64,000 bases of DNA from assembly GCA_963678705.1 (NCBI GenBank), contig OY783217.1:5208001-5272000 (forward strand), in the 5' to 3' direction. The translations under genes and the position numbers were made by a program. Positions 39,010-50,640 of this stretch are shown piece after piece; position 1 is the stretch's first letter; every line of letters begins with the position of its first letter. The notes beneath the pieces are model-generated. The model was not told where the DNA came from. It saw nothing but the letters and a program-made list of their open reading frames with translations, and made no database searches. The DNA is from Panorpa germanica. Taxonomy: Eukaryota > Arthropoda > Insecta > Mecoptera > Panorpidae.

Positions 39010-40538
39010 ACTTGCCTAATTCTATATCCATTCCCAAAAAGTTTACCAAAAATTATATTTTTTTTTATTATATTTAAAATTTTTATCGTTTTTTTTATAC
39101 ATCAAAATATTTAATGACTTATGAAAGAAGGCATTTATTTCAAAAAGCAGGAGAACCGCCTTGATCAACAGCCCGGTTAACTAGATATTTCAAATTATTG
39201 AATACAATATTTTTGTATCTCAAATTCTATATGCAATAAGCAATCCAACCGAATTTCATTTATACTAAGGCTGTTATTATGTAAGACATTTTCAGCAATG
39301 ATAATATTTCATCATCAGATTATATTATTATCGTTGTCTGTTTTGTTCCTTTTGAAATAGTGTTGTCTCAATCTTTCTGCGATGATACACAAGTTTGTCT
39401 AAATGCAGTTTTCTCTAAGCTAATAGGCGGACTGATTCAAAATCTCACTAACTTGTAAGTAGTTTATATAATGTTATAATTTTTGCATTCGATTTTCTTT
39501 ACAGCGCGGCAGATAATTGGAGATATATTAAGATTTTGGATTAACTTTGAATTGCATGGAAAGGAACTAGAGAAAAAATTAGATGAAAATGTGAAAGGAA
39601 GAGAAGAAGAGAAGATTGCAAAAACTGTTAATTTGTCACAGATTCCTGATCAAATTCCGAATACAAATTGCAAACCCTGCATTGTTCTTATCAAACGTTC
39701 TGTAACTATCTGTAAATATATGTAATAAAGTAAGGAAAATAAGTTTATCAATTCTTATCTTGAACACAAACCTGTAAATTTATTTTTTACTAAATTAATT
39801 TTTTTTACTGAAACACGGGACATAGATTGCATTTTTCTGAAAAATGGTGGTAGAATTTTTGTTACTATAGTAAAACTACATTATTTTCTTAATTTTATAA
39901 TGATTATATACGGTCCATTATCAAAATTTCGGAAATTGGTTGAGAAATCATTAATAATTCTTAAATCTCAACGCCTTAAACTTATGCAATACTAATAACT
40001 AGATAGTCACATATAAGAGAGTACAATTCTTTTAAAAAGGTTTGAAACCACTGAATAAGATTAAATATTAAATAATATTTCTTATAATGCTGAACGGGTG
40101 ATCATCCCCTTCTAACAAAATAAAAAATAATACCGTTAAATGTTGCACTAAAGATAAAATTCAATTTTCTTTTCAACTTTTTTATTTTCCTTTATCACCC
40201 TTAATTTTCCTGTTCTTTTTATTGCATCATAATCTTCTATCTCTTTCATTCTTTATAACATTTAACATTAGACCATGAAACAGATATTTTATATCTCAAT
40301 TATATCCCTCTCCACGGTATAGTACGGTCTTTAACCATATAAAAACCAGTCTACTGTACTTTTGTCTTTCTTTTTTCCTCCCTTATTTTTAACCCCTAGG
40401 TCTTAAAGCTTACCGCTTACCAAACCACTAGAACGTCTATTTTTAACCAGTCTGTATTTTAAGTTCCAAGCAGCCACACTGGTTTCAGAGCAACGGAAGA
40501 AATATATTTTATCTCGAGAATAAAATTAGATTTGTATA
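39010..40538. other. Intergenic, one weak exon-like segment
   Basis: No gene is supported. At about 39300-39473 one plus-strand frame encodes a hydrophobic run, then SQSFCDDTQVC and FSKLIGGLIQ, and stops at a strong donor (TT|gtaagtag). The next segment after a plausible acceptor near 39504 reads only 13 codons before a stop. This may be a decayed small secreted-protein gene or chance. A TATAAAA at 40338-40344 lies 195 bp upstream of the CSP-A start codon. Confidence 0.4.
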
Positions 40539-42218
40539 ATGACGAAATACGGGGTTGCATTGTTTCTATCTGTTGTTCTATTTATTGCGATGGATGTGCA
40601 AGTCTACGGACAGGACATCACCAAGATGCTAGGCAACCAGCAGGTCGTAGGCAGGCAGATTATGTGCGTGTTGGATCGCGCCCCATGTGACCAAATTGGT
40701 AGACAACTAAAAGGTAAGTTAAATATAAGAATAACTATGTATATTTCTCTAATAACTCTAATAACTGATACTTTGAGGTTATTGAGGAGGGTTTTGACTA
40801 ATTTGTGGTTCAACAAAATTTACATATATTTTTAATATCATATTTGAATATCCCGCGTAATTTGTTAACGGCAGCATTTATATTCTACATTTTAATACAA
40901 TATTATTACCTGTCTATTATAATTTTGACTTTTTGTTTCTCTTTATTCAGCCTTAGCATAACCTTTCGTAATATATTCCCGCTAAAAACAGTTGCATATT
41001 TTAACGTTTATTTAACATAAAAGAGTTTACTTGTTACATAGCGCCTTTTAGGTTAATATAATGTAAGGTTATGTAACAAAGGTATTTTTCAACATAAATT
41101 TACATATTCTGTTGTTAATAAGGATTTTTATGCATGATTATATAATGTTACATATTAAATTAATGTATTACTAAACGATTATTAATGTTATTTGCATTTT
41201 TTCTGTAACTTCCGTAAATTCCGAAAAGGAAATTTTAGTAAAAAATATTACGTTAAATAATAGCGTTTTGTGCTTAAGAGAACTGTAAGTTATATAATTA
41301 TTTTATTCATTAAAAGTAACAAAGATTAAACTTAGTTTATACTTAATCATTATCCACAATGTAAATATGTGAATATATGATATTACACTAGTAATATTTG
41401 ATATGGAATATTTTATATTAATAAAAGTACGCCTAAGAGTTATGCAAATATAATAACACGATATTTTCCTCTAAAATCAAACAAGAGTTCTAGAATAAGT
41501 TCTTTGAATGTAATAAAAATTAAAATATACGTTATTTAAACTGAGCTCAAAATATTTTATAAAGTTCTTTGATTTGTCTAGCATGTTATTAATATACTAC
41601 GTTTGATCGCCTCCAATGCAGTTAAGTGTTCATTTATTTAAAGCATTCATTTATTTATTTTGCAACATTTGGATTTGTTTGAGTGTTTGCAATACTTTAA
41701 ACCTACTACTTGTAGTAAAAACTTCTACATTTTTACGTACAAATTTCTTTATAATGATTTGTATGTTTGTTTATTGCCACAAAACTTTTACTACTATATT
41801 TTGGCAGTCCGAAGTAAAAACGCCTCACTTTGACTTTGACATTTTAAAAATTATGGCATATAAATCGTATAATAAAAAAATCGTCAGATTTATTTCGTTT
41901 AGCCAGTCTATCTTTCTAGGCAACATCATGCTTAATATCTTGTGATTTCAAATATATATCTTGCCATATAATCTCTTGAGAATATTATTTGCTTTTAAAG
42001 TTAATCTCATCCGCAGATACTTACTTATGCGATTACTAGAGTGCTGTAAGTTTTTACTTCTTTTCCTTTATTTTACAGCTGCATTACCAGAAGTCATAAA
42101 CCGGAACTGTCGTAACTGCAATGCCCAACAAGCTGCTAATGCACAGAGACTTGTTCGCTTCCTGCAAACGCGATATCCGGAAGTTTGGACTCTACTCGTC
42201 AAAAAGTATAGAGGATAA
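40539..42218 (+). CDS. Chemosensory protein CSP-A (OS-D family, short C-terminus)
   Basis: Exon 1 is 40539-40713 and exon 2 is 42079-42218. They are joined in phase 1 one base after a Lys codon (CTAAAAG|gtaagt ... ttacag|CTGCA), the conserved CSP intron position. The product is 104 aa. Residues 1-24 (hydrophobic LFLSVVLFIAM core) form a signal peptide, so the protein is secreted. The four cysteines have the canonical spacing C-x6-C-x18-C-x2-C, expected to form two small disulphide loops. The family folds as a helical bundle that carries hydrophobic ligands in sensillar lymph or other tissues. The protein ends at LLVKKYRG, about where CSP-B goes on into FDPEGKYEKRYQERM, so the last helix appears to be missing. 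AATAAA follows 22 bp after the stop. The 1365-bp intron contains a CCGCTAAA repeat. Confidence 0.92.
40976..41040 (+). repeat. CCGCTAAA repeat, copy 2, in the CSP-A intron
   Basis: 'cccgctaaaaacagttgcat', then 'gtttatttaacataaaag' and 'ttacttgttacat', matches the copy at 32635-32700. Confidence 0.55.
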
Positions 42219-42239
42219 ATTAAACAAAATACATTCAAA

Positions 42240-42245
42240 AATAAA
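42240..42245 (+). promoter_or_regulatory. Polyadenylation signal of CSP-A
   Basis: AATAAA 22 bp after the CSP-A stop codon on the coding strand. Confidence 0.65.
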
Positions 42246-43378
42246 ATTCATTCAAAATATGTAATTTAATTCACTGTATCAATATTGTAATGTTTTGTAA
42301 CAATAGAATTCAAAAATATAAATTGAAATTCTAAAACATAAATATTTTTGTTATTCTGTGACGATCTTCTTTTATATTTGAAAATTTTGATTTTAATACA
42401 CATTGATATTTATTTGAAACGAATATTGTATTTTGCGTGGAAACATTTCACTTAATCCTCATATAGACATCTTTATAATTTTTTAATTATTACACATACT
42501 TTACTTTTTTTAAAAGAAACAAATTCATTAATTTTAAGTTTTTATTATTTTATTAGGTTTACAACTTAATTACAAAAGTATAAAAAGTATTTGTTCTGTA
42601 AACTTACAATTTCTTTATTTTATAAATATCTGACAAATTTTTCGAAATAAAAAATAACTTATTTAAAATTTAATATTGTTTTGAATTTAAAAACAATATA
42701 TTAGTTAAAAGAATATTTCTTTCAATCTATGTAGAACCCCTGCTAAACACAAAACGTTAATGATGCATATAAAAATGTTTAACTGTTACATAAAGAAAAT
42801 TTATGAAAGATAAGAATTTTTACGAAAATAAAATGAAATTTAACAATTAATTATTTATACAAACTCCCCGCACAATACAGTTACGTGTATTTAAGGTATT
42901 TATAACAAAAGTTATCCCTTGTGTAAACTATTTTACCTAATATAAATGTTTTGTGATCTATTTTGAAATAAAACTTTATAAGTACACCGTTTTAAGGAAT
43001 ATAAAATCTTATAAATTTTTAAAGGCATTTATATTAGCTATAAAATAATAAAATAAAATCTCCTCTTTTATATTAAATAGTACTAGGTTTTGTTTATGTA
43101 AAATATTACATGAATGTAACGTTAAGAGGGGTAAAGGGAGGTTTCTTATGTAAAATAGCATATTTGTATTTAGCAGAAAAAGTGTTCATAAATATTGAAA
43201 TAATTTAATAACAATAGTAAAAAATAAAATGAAACTTAATTTAGCTGAAAATAGATTTGTAAAAAAAGTTACATAGTTCATATTGACAAGACTCAGAAAT
43301 AAGAAAAATATAGACACCCTACTGGACTAAAGTCTATAAATACTACATTACTTATACGTTTTCCACAATTCAAAAACA
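42246..43378. other. Intergenic between convergent CSP-A and CSP-B
   Basis: AT-rich sequence with no coding signal. It holds a CCGCTAAA repeat at about 42864-42930 ('cagttacgtgtatttaagg'). Confidence 0.6.
42864..42930 (+). repeat. CCGCTAAA repeat, copy 3
   Basis: A diverged copy reading 'tccccgcacaatacagttac', then 'gtgtatttaagg' and 'ataacaaaagttatccctt'. It is closest to the copy at 58958. Confidence 0.5.
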
Positions 43379-43384
43379 TTTATT
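43379..43384 (-). promoter_or_regulatory. Polyadenylation signal of CSP-B
   Basis: AATAAA on the minus strand, four bases after the CSP-B stop codon, implying a very short 3' untranslated region. Confidence 0.6.
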
Positions 43385-43388
43385 CAGT

Positions 43389-46300
43389 CTACAAGATTTT
43401 TCCCATTCTTTCTTGGTAGCGTTTCTCATACTTTCCTTCTGGGTCGAATTTGGCAACGAGTTTACCCCACGCCTCCTTTTTATGTTCGCGCATGTGCTTG
43501 ATAATCCTCTCAGCGTTCTTTTTTTGACTTTCGGAACATTTTGCACAGTCTGTTGTCAAAGCATCAGGCGTAGTTTCTGGAACATACGAATAACGTATAA
43601 AGTGAATGAAAAAAGCAGTTTCATTTGCATGAATTGCACGTTCTCAGCTAAGATGATTGTCGTAAAACAAAAGTTGCGAATGTGAGTCACACGTAAGTGT
43701 TTCGCAAGGGCGTCCGAAGGTAGGGGCTCCTATGGATTTTGTGTTTTACACTGAACATCGAAAGAAATCTGTGTCTAATTTAGAGAGTAATGGAATCTGA
43801 AGATTTTTCCATTCCTCTCATACTTTTTACGGACGCCAATGGTATCTGGTATATACTTATACATATATTGTTACAGTATTTTCTTTCATAATAAAGTTAA
43901 ATTGATATTTTGCACTTCGTACGTAAAATATATGTATGCGTTATTATTTAAATGATATATTTATACTGCTGTTGATTTGCTTCGGATGGAAAAATGTAAA
44001 TTTGGCCGTGAAACAAACAAAGAATGTACATAAACAATTTATTAAACTAAAATAAATAAATTATAATGAGTTCAAGAAATTTGAGCAAAATTTTGCTTGA
44101 ATCTTTACTAGTTTTCAGCAAAGCTTCACTTTACAGCGGTGCAGCAATAACGGTGCAAAAATATTATGTACTCAAATTTTAGGAAATCGAGTCTTCGTCA
44201 GATTGATAGCCATTTTTGACAGTCATTCAAGATGGCGCAAAATCTATTACATTTTAATACCGACCCTAAATATCTGAAAACCGGAACTACTGGACACGAT
44301 GTAAGGCAACACGCTTTAACTACTTCTATTACTGCAGCATATATTCACCTTAAAGTATCTTCCAACATATTCTTCTTACATATCTATAGACTATAAAACT
44401 ATAAAAAATATTTAAAGTTTATTACGTCATTTATAGTCTATCAAAAGAAGAACATTGCATGATATTTCTTCAATGAAAATCGAGAGTGCTCTCACTTTTA
44501 ATGAACCATCGACATACTTTGTCTAAAATAAAAATAAATAAATAAATTTGAAGGTCAAAGAAAGTAGCAGCAAAAGTGAAAGTAGTTAAAAGAGGTAAGA
44601 ACATAAACTTGTTTGAGCTAAGATATTGTTACGTAACTAACTAAAAGAAAGTAGGCGTAACATGACAAGAGGCCTACATATATATGTACAATGACCCCAA
44701 ATGCATTTATCTTCATGGACCGGTTTAATGCATTTGTCGATTATATACTTTGTATGAGTATCTCTAGATACATAATAGATCATAACCTCAAATAATTTAA
44801 ATTGAAAGATATGTTTCATACGCAGTATTAAATTTAGAACTTTGTACTTGTGTTTGGAACCCAATGTAGTTTTGGGTTCAATTTTCATTGCATGGTTCGT
44901 ATTTAGACCGCCAGAATAATGTAAAGTCCTATTTCCTTTTATTCCTTGCACATTCAATTAGTAAAGCATCCAACAAAAGTATTCTTTATACAACAGTATG
45001 AAACATGCCAACAACGTGTTGTATTATTGATTGATATATATATTGTTGTATATTTATTGATTGAAATTGATGTTAAAAGTTAGAATTGTAAAAGTTAAAA
45101 TACATAATTAAAAGTTTGAATTGGTAGTTTTAGCGCTAGAAATGGTCGGCCATATTTGTATGACGTGAAATGCATTTTAACGTCAGTTATTTGTTGAGTA
45201 GGTCAGTGCTGTGGTAATGTTTTGTAACTGTTGGTAGTCAAATAATCAAATCAAATCAAAGAATAATAAGTTTTTATTTTATTTAACCCTGCTAAGGCAG
45301 ACATAATATTGAAATTTTATTGTTCCTTGAAATAGCTGTAAATAATATTTGATATTTTGATATATAAATACATATAGCAGAGATTTATGAGCTGAAAGGT
45401 TGGTAACCTTACACAAGGATTGAGATATCACATGCACTTGGAATGTGTACAACGTTGAATCCCTTTAATAATTAAAGAGACAAAATGACTTTTTTAATTG
45501 TTAATATCTCTTAACATATAAGGAGTTATTAAAAAATAATTGAACATTTGAGGTTCTAGTAACCCACTTTATCTATATATAGTACATTTTTATAGAAGTA
45601 TATGATGTTGTCAATCAAGGATTAATCCGCCTCTGTATACAATAACCTGAGTAAGACAAATTACTTAATACAAAAACTTGTTGGCAAAAGATTTTCTTAT
45701 ATTTTTTACTTTATAAAAGAACAGACTTGTTCACAACCTGCATGTGACAGGCAACTGATAAGGGTATACTTTCTCAGCTTTACGAATAACTATTTTCAAA
45801 AAAGAACAAAGCGTTTGTTTGATTTTTATCTCGTAATGATTACATCCTCGTACTTTTTAAATCTAAATGGGTTATAAATAAAACTGCTTTAGTTGTAGGT
45901 AATGGGCTTGTGTCCTATGTCTTAATTTCTATAAAAGTGTATTGTATAACGTTAAAGTTGGTTACTAGAACCTCAAATGTTTAATTATTTTTAATAATTC
46001 CTTATATGTTAAGAGATATTAACAATTAAAATAGTCATTTTGTATCTTTAACTATTAAAGAGATGCAACACTATATCTCTTTTATACAAGAAATAGCATA
46101 TTCTACACAGAACTTTTACCCATAGAAAAGTAACTGAGCTACCCTTAATAGTACAGACATGTTACGTCATAAATATGGCCGACATCTGTAGTGCTAAAAC
46201 TATAATTCGAATTTTTAATTGCTATATCTCCGTTACCATTTAGATATTTATTAAAATAGAAACGTCATTATACATTTATTAACATGAGTTTACCACTAAA

Positions 46301-48764
46301 AAATGAGCACACAAGCCCATTGATATGGATGTTATCAACTTAGATGACTTACTGCACATTAAAACATTCCGTTCATATGTGTACGAATAGTTTTGTTTGT
46401 AAATCGTTAAAATAAAGAAAATATTATTAAAAATATTGATTAGATGTCAATTAGCGTTGTCATATTTATAATCAGACAGGAAAAAATAATTGAAATATTT
46501 ACTAATAAAGACCAATTGCACAATGGAAATGAAAAGAATAACACACGGGTATTTTTAAAACATTGATGACTGGTAAATCATTAATCTGACAGGAAACTAA
46601 TAAAGGTAATATTTACTAAATAAATGTCAATTACACGTTCTTGGAATTTTGAGTCACTAAAATTACATAATTTTAAATCTTTTTACATGGAATATAAGAA
46701 TGTATACAACCTTTTTGTTAATTTTGGAAAGCTGCAGTCTATAATACAGCATTCGTAAAAAGTATAATGTTTAGCAACTTTTTTATTTCATAATTTTCAG
46801 GTTGGAAAGCGTCCTAATAAAAATGTAATCAATTTTCTTTGTTTTTCTTGAAAACTACAAATTCTACAAAAATGTTGTGAAGAGCTTTCTTGTAGATAAT
46901 AATATTGTCTACAATTTTTGTTAATAACTTTTTGTTGTAACTTTTGTAATAAAGAAGTTATAAGCGAAAGAAAATATGAAATGTGTATACTGGAATTAAA
47001 TTTCTATATAACAGAATTTAAAACTTCTATATAAGTATCGTTTTCTCACCATGTGTTTTTTTAAGACACATTTCTAAATCAATAAACCAATAAAAGGGTC
47101 AGATGTAGAACTCCTTGAGTAATTCAATAATGTTCTCAGAGATAAGTGATTGTATTTAATAAATTAAGAAAAATCTCTATAGTTAGGGAATCCTGCTTCT
47201 AGAAAGCATAAGGGCGCTGACAGTTGTAATAAGGTCCTTCAGGAATGTGTCTTCCGGGTGACGAGCTTTGGTTTTTAAACAAAAGAAAGTGATGAAGTAA
47301 GTTAAAAAATGAAATGTAAAATATGTTATTAAATTTGTTGATTTTGCGAATTACTAAATATTAGTAAAGTGATTAAGAATTAGAGCAGCATATGCAAAAC
47401 AAAGTTGTTATTGCAATCGAATTATTGGAATGTTGTTACAAAACACACGGTGACATTTATCGGCCCCGGTGACCGAATGTAGGTTAACCAATTGTGCAAA
47501 GCGGTGAACGCAAGTACACTTTCTGCTTAATAATCAATATTCTTGTACATACATGTAATTAGGAATCGTATGAGCTGTAAAACGTCGGCCATATTAGTGC
47601 GACTACAACATGCGACATTCAACATTCATATATTTTCATTCATAACTTGACGTTTTTTAAGCATGAGATTTGGTCAACTTTTATGGTATCATCCCAGTAA
47701 ACATTTTGGAGTCTCTTTGCCTTCATATTGAACCGTATGACTTTTTTGTCATGAAAGAGTTAATTTACAGTTCAGTTTCTCACAGTCGTTCATATGAAAT
47801 GTCTATTTTATCGGCTACAAATGGCGAAACCATTCCATCTGTCGGAATTCAAGTGAAGATAAAGTTGATGTGAACTATAATTGAGGGTCACAAAACAGGA
47901 CACCAAATTGTTTATCGGGAGATTTACGCATTATGGAATTTTTATCACATTCAAATATTTCTAACGGCTGTCGGTAAATGTATTATTCCTTGTAGACCAG
48001 AACAAACCAATTATTTGTGAAACTAGGGCTTGAAAAAACAAGAAAAAAAATTATGCATCAACCCAAAATGTTAAAGAATAGATCTTATTTTTGTTACTTT
48101 TTCTAAAAACATAAAAAACTACTCTCATGATAAAGTGTGCTAATGCGAAACATCTACGATACACTGACAAATGTTGATAAAACTATGATTTTATGGCTCT
48201 CACACTAGCTCAACACTATATCCGACCGCAGACTACGACGACTTTTGTCAGTGGAATGTATTAGCGTTGTTTCGCATTACATTTTTAACTATTGCTTTAC
48301 TGGCAATTTACTATACCTGTTTATGTTCTCCTCTCTACGAACCTCTGTCTATGACATTGTGTGTACAAGATCATGGACAGTGAATCGGAAAAAGAAAAGC
48401 GAACATATACGTGTACTTTTATGTCATTCAACACAATGCTCTCATTTTACTCTCATGATAAAGTGTTTTAATAAGAAACAACTCGAGTACACCTTACTGA
48501 CAACAGCGAAACCTATGTTAATATGTAAAACAAAAATACTAAACGTGTTGTTTATTTTAAAGTTATTTTGGACTTACTTTTTAGTTCTCGGCCTTCAGGT
48601 GTGCAGGATCCTTGGTCCAGCATGCACTTTATGTAGCTGTCTAGGATTCTCTCGTTAGATAGAATCTTGTCCAAGTCAATATGGTCGTACTTGTTGGTAT
48701 ACTTCTCTGCAGCAAACGTCACAGCAACCAGAGCGAACAAAACAACAACAGAAACAACCCGCAT
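43389..48764 (-). CDS. Chemosensory protein CSP-B (OS-D family, standard length)
   Basis: Exon 1 is 48764-48578 and exon 2 is 43576-43389 (TAG), joined in phase 1 immediately after the Lys codon at the conserved CSP intron position (AAAA|gtaagt ... ttccag|AAACT). The product is 124 aa, typical of the family. The signal peptide is residues 1-18 (VVSVVVLFALVAVTFA). The mature protein begins EKYTNKYDHIDLDKILSNER, a classic OS-D N-terminus, and carries cysteines at C-x6-C-x18-C-x2-C. The C-terminus AWGKLVAKFDPEGKYEKRY matches the usual KYDPEGKY-type ending. It is secreted and expected to bind small hydrophobic ligands; tissue is unknown. The 5001-bp intron is unusually long for a CSP and holds at least four repeat insertions, including an inverted pair of MITEs. 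The gene converges with CSP-A, and its start faces a further MITE upstream. Confidence 0.93.
43706..43838. mobile_element. Inverted-repeat element in the CSP-B intron
   Basis: GGCGTCCG at 43709-43716 is repeated inverted as CGGACGCC at 43830-43837. The segment is G+C-richer than its surroundings. The 'GGGCGTCCG' style of terminus suggests a small hAT-like element, but no target-site duplication is visible and only one copy was seen. Confidence 0.4.
45056..45598 (+). mobile_element. MITE, ATGGGCTTGTGTC family, copy D (both ends missing)
   Basis: It aligns closely with 16327-16885, starting at 'attgattgaaattgatgtta' and stopping around 'tttttatagaag'. Neither terminal inverted repeat is present. 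It lies in the CSP-B intron in opposite orientation to copy B, 300 bp away. Confidence 0.8.
45902..46320 (-). mobile_element. MITE, ATGGGCTTGTGTC family, copy B (internally deleted)
   Basis: Both termini are intact (ATGGGCTTGTGTCCTATGTC and the inverted CACACAAGCCCAT), but the element is 419 bp rather than about 630 bp because a central part is missing. Orientation is opposite to copies A and D. It lies in the CSP-B intron. Confidence 0.82.
47582..47655 (-). repeat. Dispersed repeat shared with 22106-22180
   Basis: The reverse complement reads 'agttatgaatgaaaatatat' and then 'gtcgcatgttgtagtcgcac', matching the block at 22106-22180. It directly precedes the MITE at 47693 in the CSP-B intron. 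Confidence 0.5.
47693..47918 (+). mobile_element. MITE, CAGTAAACATTTTGG family, copy 3
   Basis: The left terminus CCCAGTAAACATTTTGGAG is intact and the right reads 'ccaaattgtttatcgg'. The interior matches the copy at 6725-6961 ('tttttttgtcatgaaagag'-type block, 'aagataaagttgatg'). A segment before the right end is deleted. It lies in the CSP-B intron. Confidence 0.78.
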
Positions 48765-48836
48765 TTTGATTTTAAAAAGATCTTAACTTTATGGTAAAAC
48801 TATCATGAGTGATGCTTGATTTTAAGTGACTGAAGG

Positions 48837-48844
48837 TTTAAATA
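48837..48844 (-). promoter_or_regulatory. Possible TATA box of CSP-B
   Basis: TATTTAAA on the minus strand lies about 75 bp upstream of the CSP-B ATG. An initiator-like CATCACTC falls about 30 bp further on. This fits a TATA-driven start with a short leader, but no transcript evidence is available. Confidence 0.4.
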
Positions 48845-48984
48845 CTGATTTCTTGGTGAGCCGAGAGAATGCAAGTGCAACTTTAGCATTATTATGAAGT
48901 ATATACATATTTTAGAGACTCTGTGTTAGCCGGAATATTGGAGGTATTGATTTAATTAGACTAGGCGCACACTAAACATAAGAA

Positions 48985-49619
48985 ATGGGCTTGTGTCCTA
49001 TGTCTTAATTTCTTTAAGTGTGCTATATATTGATAAAGTGGGTTACTAGAACCTCAAATGTTCAATTATTTCTTAATAACTCATTATATGTTAAGAGATA
49101 TTAGCAATTAAAAAAGTCATTTTGTCTCTTTAATTATTAAAGGGATTCAACGTTGTATACATTCCAAATACATGTGACATCACAATCCTTGTGTAAGGTT
49201 ACCAGCCTTACAGCTCATAAATCTCTGCTATACGTATTTATATATCAAAATATCCCATTTTATTTACAGCAATTTGAAGGAACAATAAAATTTCAATATT
49301 ATGTCTGCCTTAGCAGAGTTAAATAAAATAAAAACTTATTATTCTTTGACTTGACTTGATTATTTGACTAGCAACAGCTACAGAACATTACCACAGCACT
49401 GACCTACTCAACAAATAACTGACGTTAAAATGCATTTCACGTCATACAAATATGGCCGGCCATTTCTAGCGCTAAAACTACAATTCAAACTTTTAATTGC
49501 TATATATCCGTCAATATTTAGATATTTAATAAAATAGACACGTCAATACACATTTATTAACATCAATTTCAATCAACAGTTCAAAAATCGATCACTAAAA
49601 AATGAGGACACAAGCCCAT
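48985..49619 (-). mobile_element. MITE, ATGGGCTTGTGTC family, copy C (full length)
   Basis: The termini are ATGGGCTTGTGTCCTATGTC and inverted GGACACAAGCCCAT. Length is 635 bp, and it matches copy A over its whole extent in the opposite orientation. It lies about 140 bp upstream of the possible CSP-B TATA box and could contribute sequence to that promoter region. Confidence 0.85.
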
Positions 49620-50514
49620 TTAAAGTAAATCGACGGACTACTTTTCGAGTTTTGTTATCACAAACATACGCAGGCTGAATTTTGATATATAAAGATTACA
49701 AGAATGTTGCAGATTAGTGGTAATAATGGCCACCATCATAAATAGCCGTAAAACTAACTAAGGTGAAGCTGCGTATATTTAAAGGTTTATTTACCGTTCC
49801 TAGATCCTAGCAGGACTCTAGCATTAATTATAAATTGCCAATAAAGAAACGAAATTGTTAGTGTCGCAAAGACAAGTCTGTTCTTAAACAGTTTTGTCTT
49901 TAATGTGCGCTTGGCTTAATATTGTTCCTACATTAAAATTACGTGTACGTTTTCACCAATGTTGTTATGTATCTAGTATCAGTAACCTTCGAATGCTAAT
50001 AACATACAGAACAGATATATAGATAAAAAGTAAAAATAGATTGTTTACCAATCACAAAATGTTTACGTTGTCCTAGTACACTGTTAACAAGCTTTCCGAC
50101 TGGTCAGCTATTACAAGTTGATTCAAGATTTACTTGCGAGTTATTGTATTAAACATTTTGTGTAATAATTGATATTTCAAATAGGCAATTACACATATAG
50201 CTATCTCACTTATACGTGAATAATATATATTTAACAAAATGAGAAGGAGAATTTTTTATGGTTTATGGTTATTGATATTACCTCGTCTGAATCATAGACA
50301 TTTACGAAATATAATACTTAAGCACTAATTAGCAGCTAATTTGCCATGGCAATAATTAGTAAAAGTTTAGTTTTAAAAAATATATTTTGCAATAAAAAAC
50401 TTATTATTTATTTATTTACATATTTACTTCGTTACGCTTTTATTATTTTTAATTGTTAACAACAATAGAAGGTGTCATTGATAATATTTGCAAAATATTA
50501 CGTCAACTGAGCCT

Positions 50515-50640
50515 GACTTTGGGTTCTATCACCGGAACAGCGCTATATTTTCTGAGTTTGATTATGTGCTCATACCATTTGTCAAAATATACATGACTAC
50601 AACATAAATACTGCCAACATTGTAGAATGTAGTCGGTTAA
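50515..50640 (-). repeat. Dispersed repeat with 'tatagcgctgt' core, copy 3
   Basis: The reverse complement reads 'aatgttggcagtatttatgt' and then 'ataatcaaactcagaaaata' and 'tagcgctg', matching the copies at 23690 and 35600. Confidence 0.55.

Noticed and set aside
39483..39725. 80-codon plus-strand frame with a charged middle (ELEKKLDENVKGREEEK)
   Set aside because: No ATG at its start, and the frame does not agree in phase with the only good upstream donor (stop codons intervene).
41616..41945. 109-codon plus-strand frame in the CSP-A intron
   Set aside because: Phe/Ile/Asn-rich translation of AT-rich intron, no domain; the CSP-A splice skips it.
48245..48658. 137-codon plus-strand frame
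   Set aside because: It overlaps CSP-B exon 1 on the opposite strand, and that exon has a signal peptide, cysteine spacing and splice donor; this frame is its shadow plus intron sequence.
16288..49619. Helitron origin for the ATGGGCTTGTGTC family
   Set aside because: Helitrons lack terminal inverted repeats and end in CTRR after a hairpin; this family has clear inverted termini.
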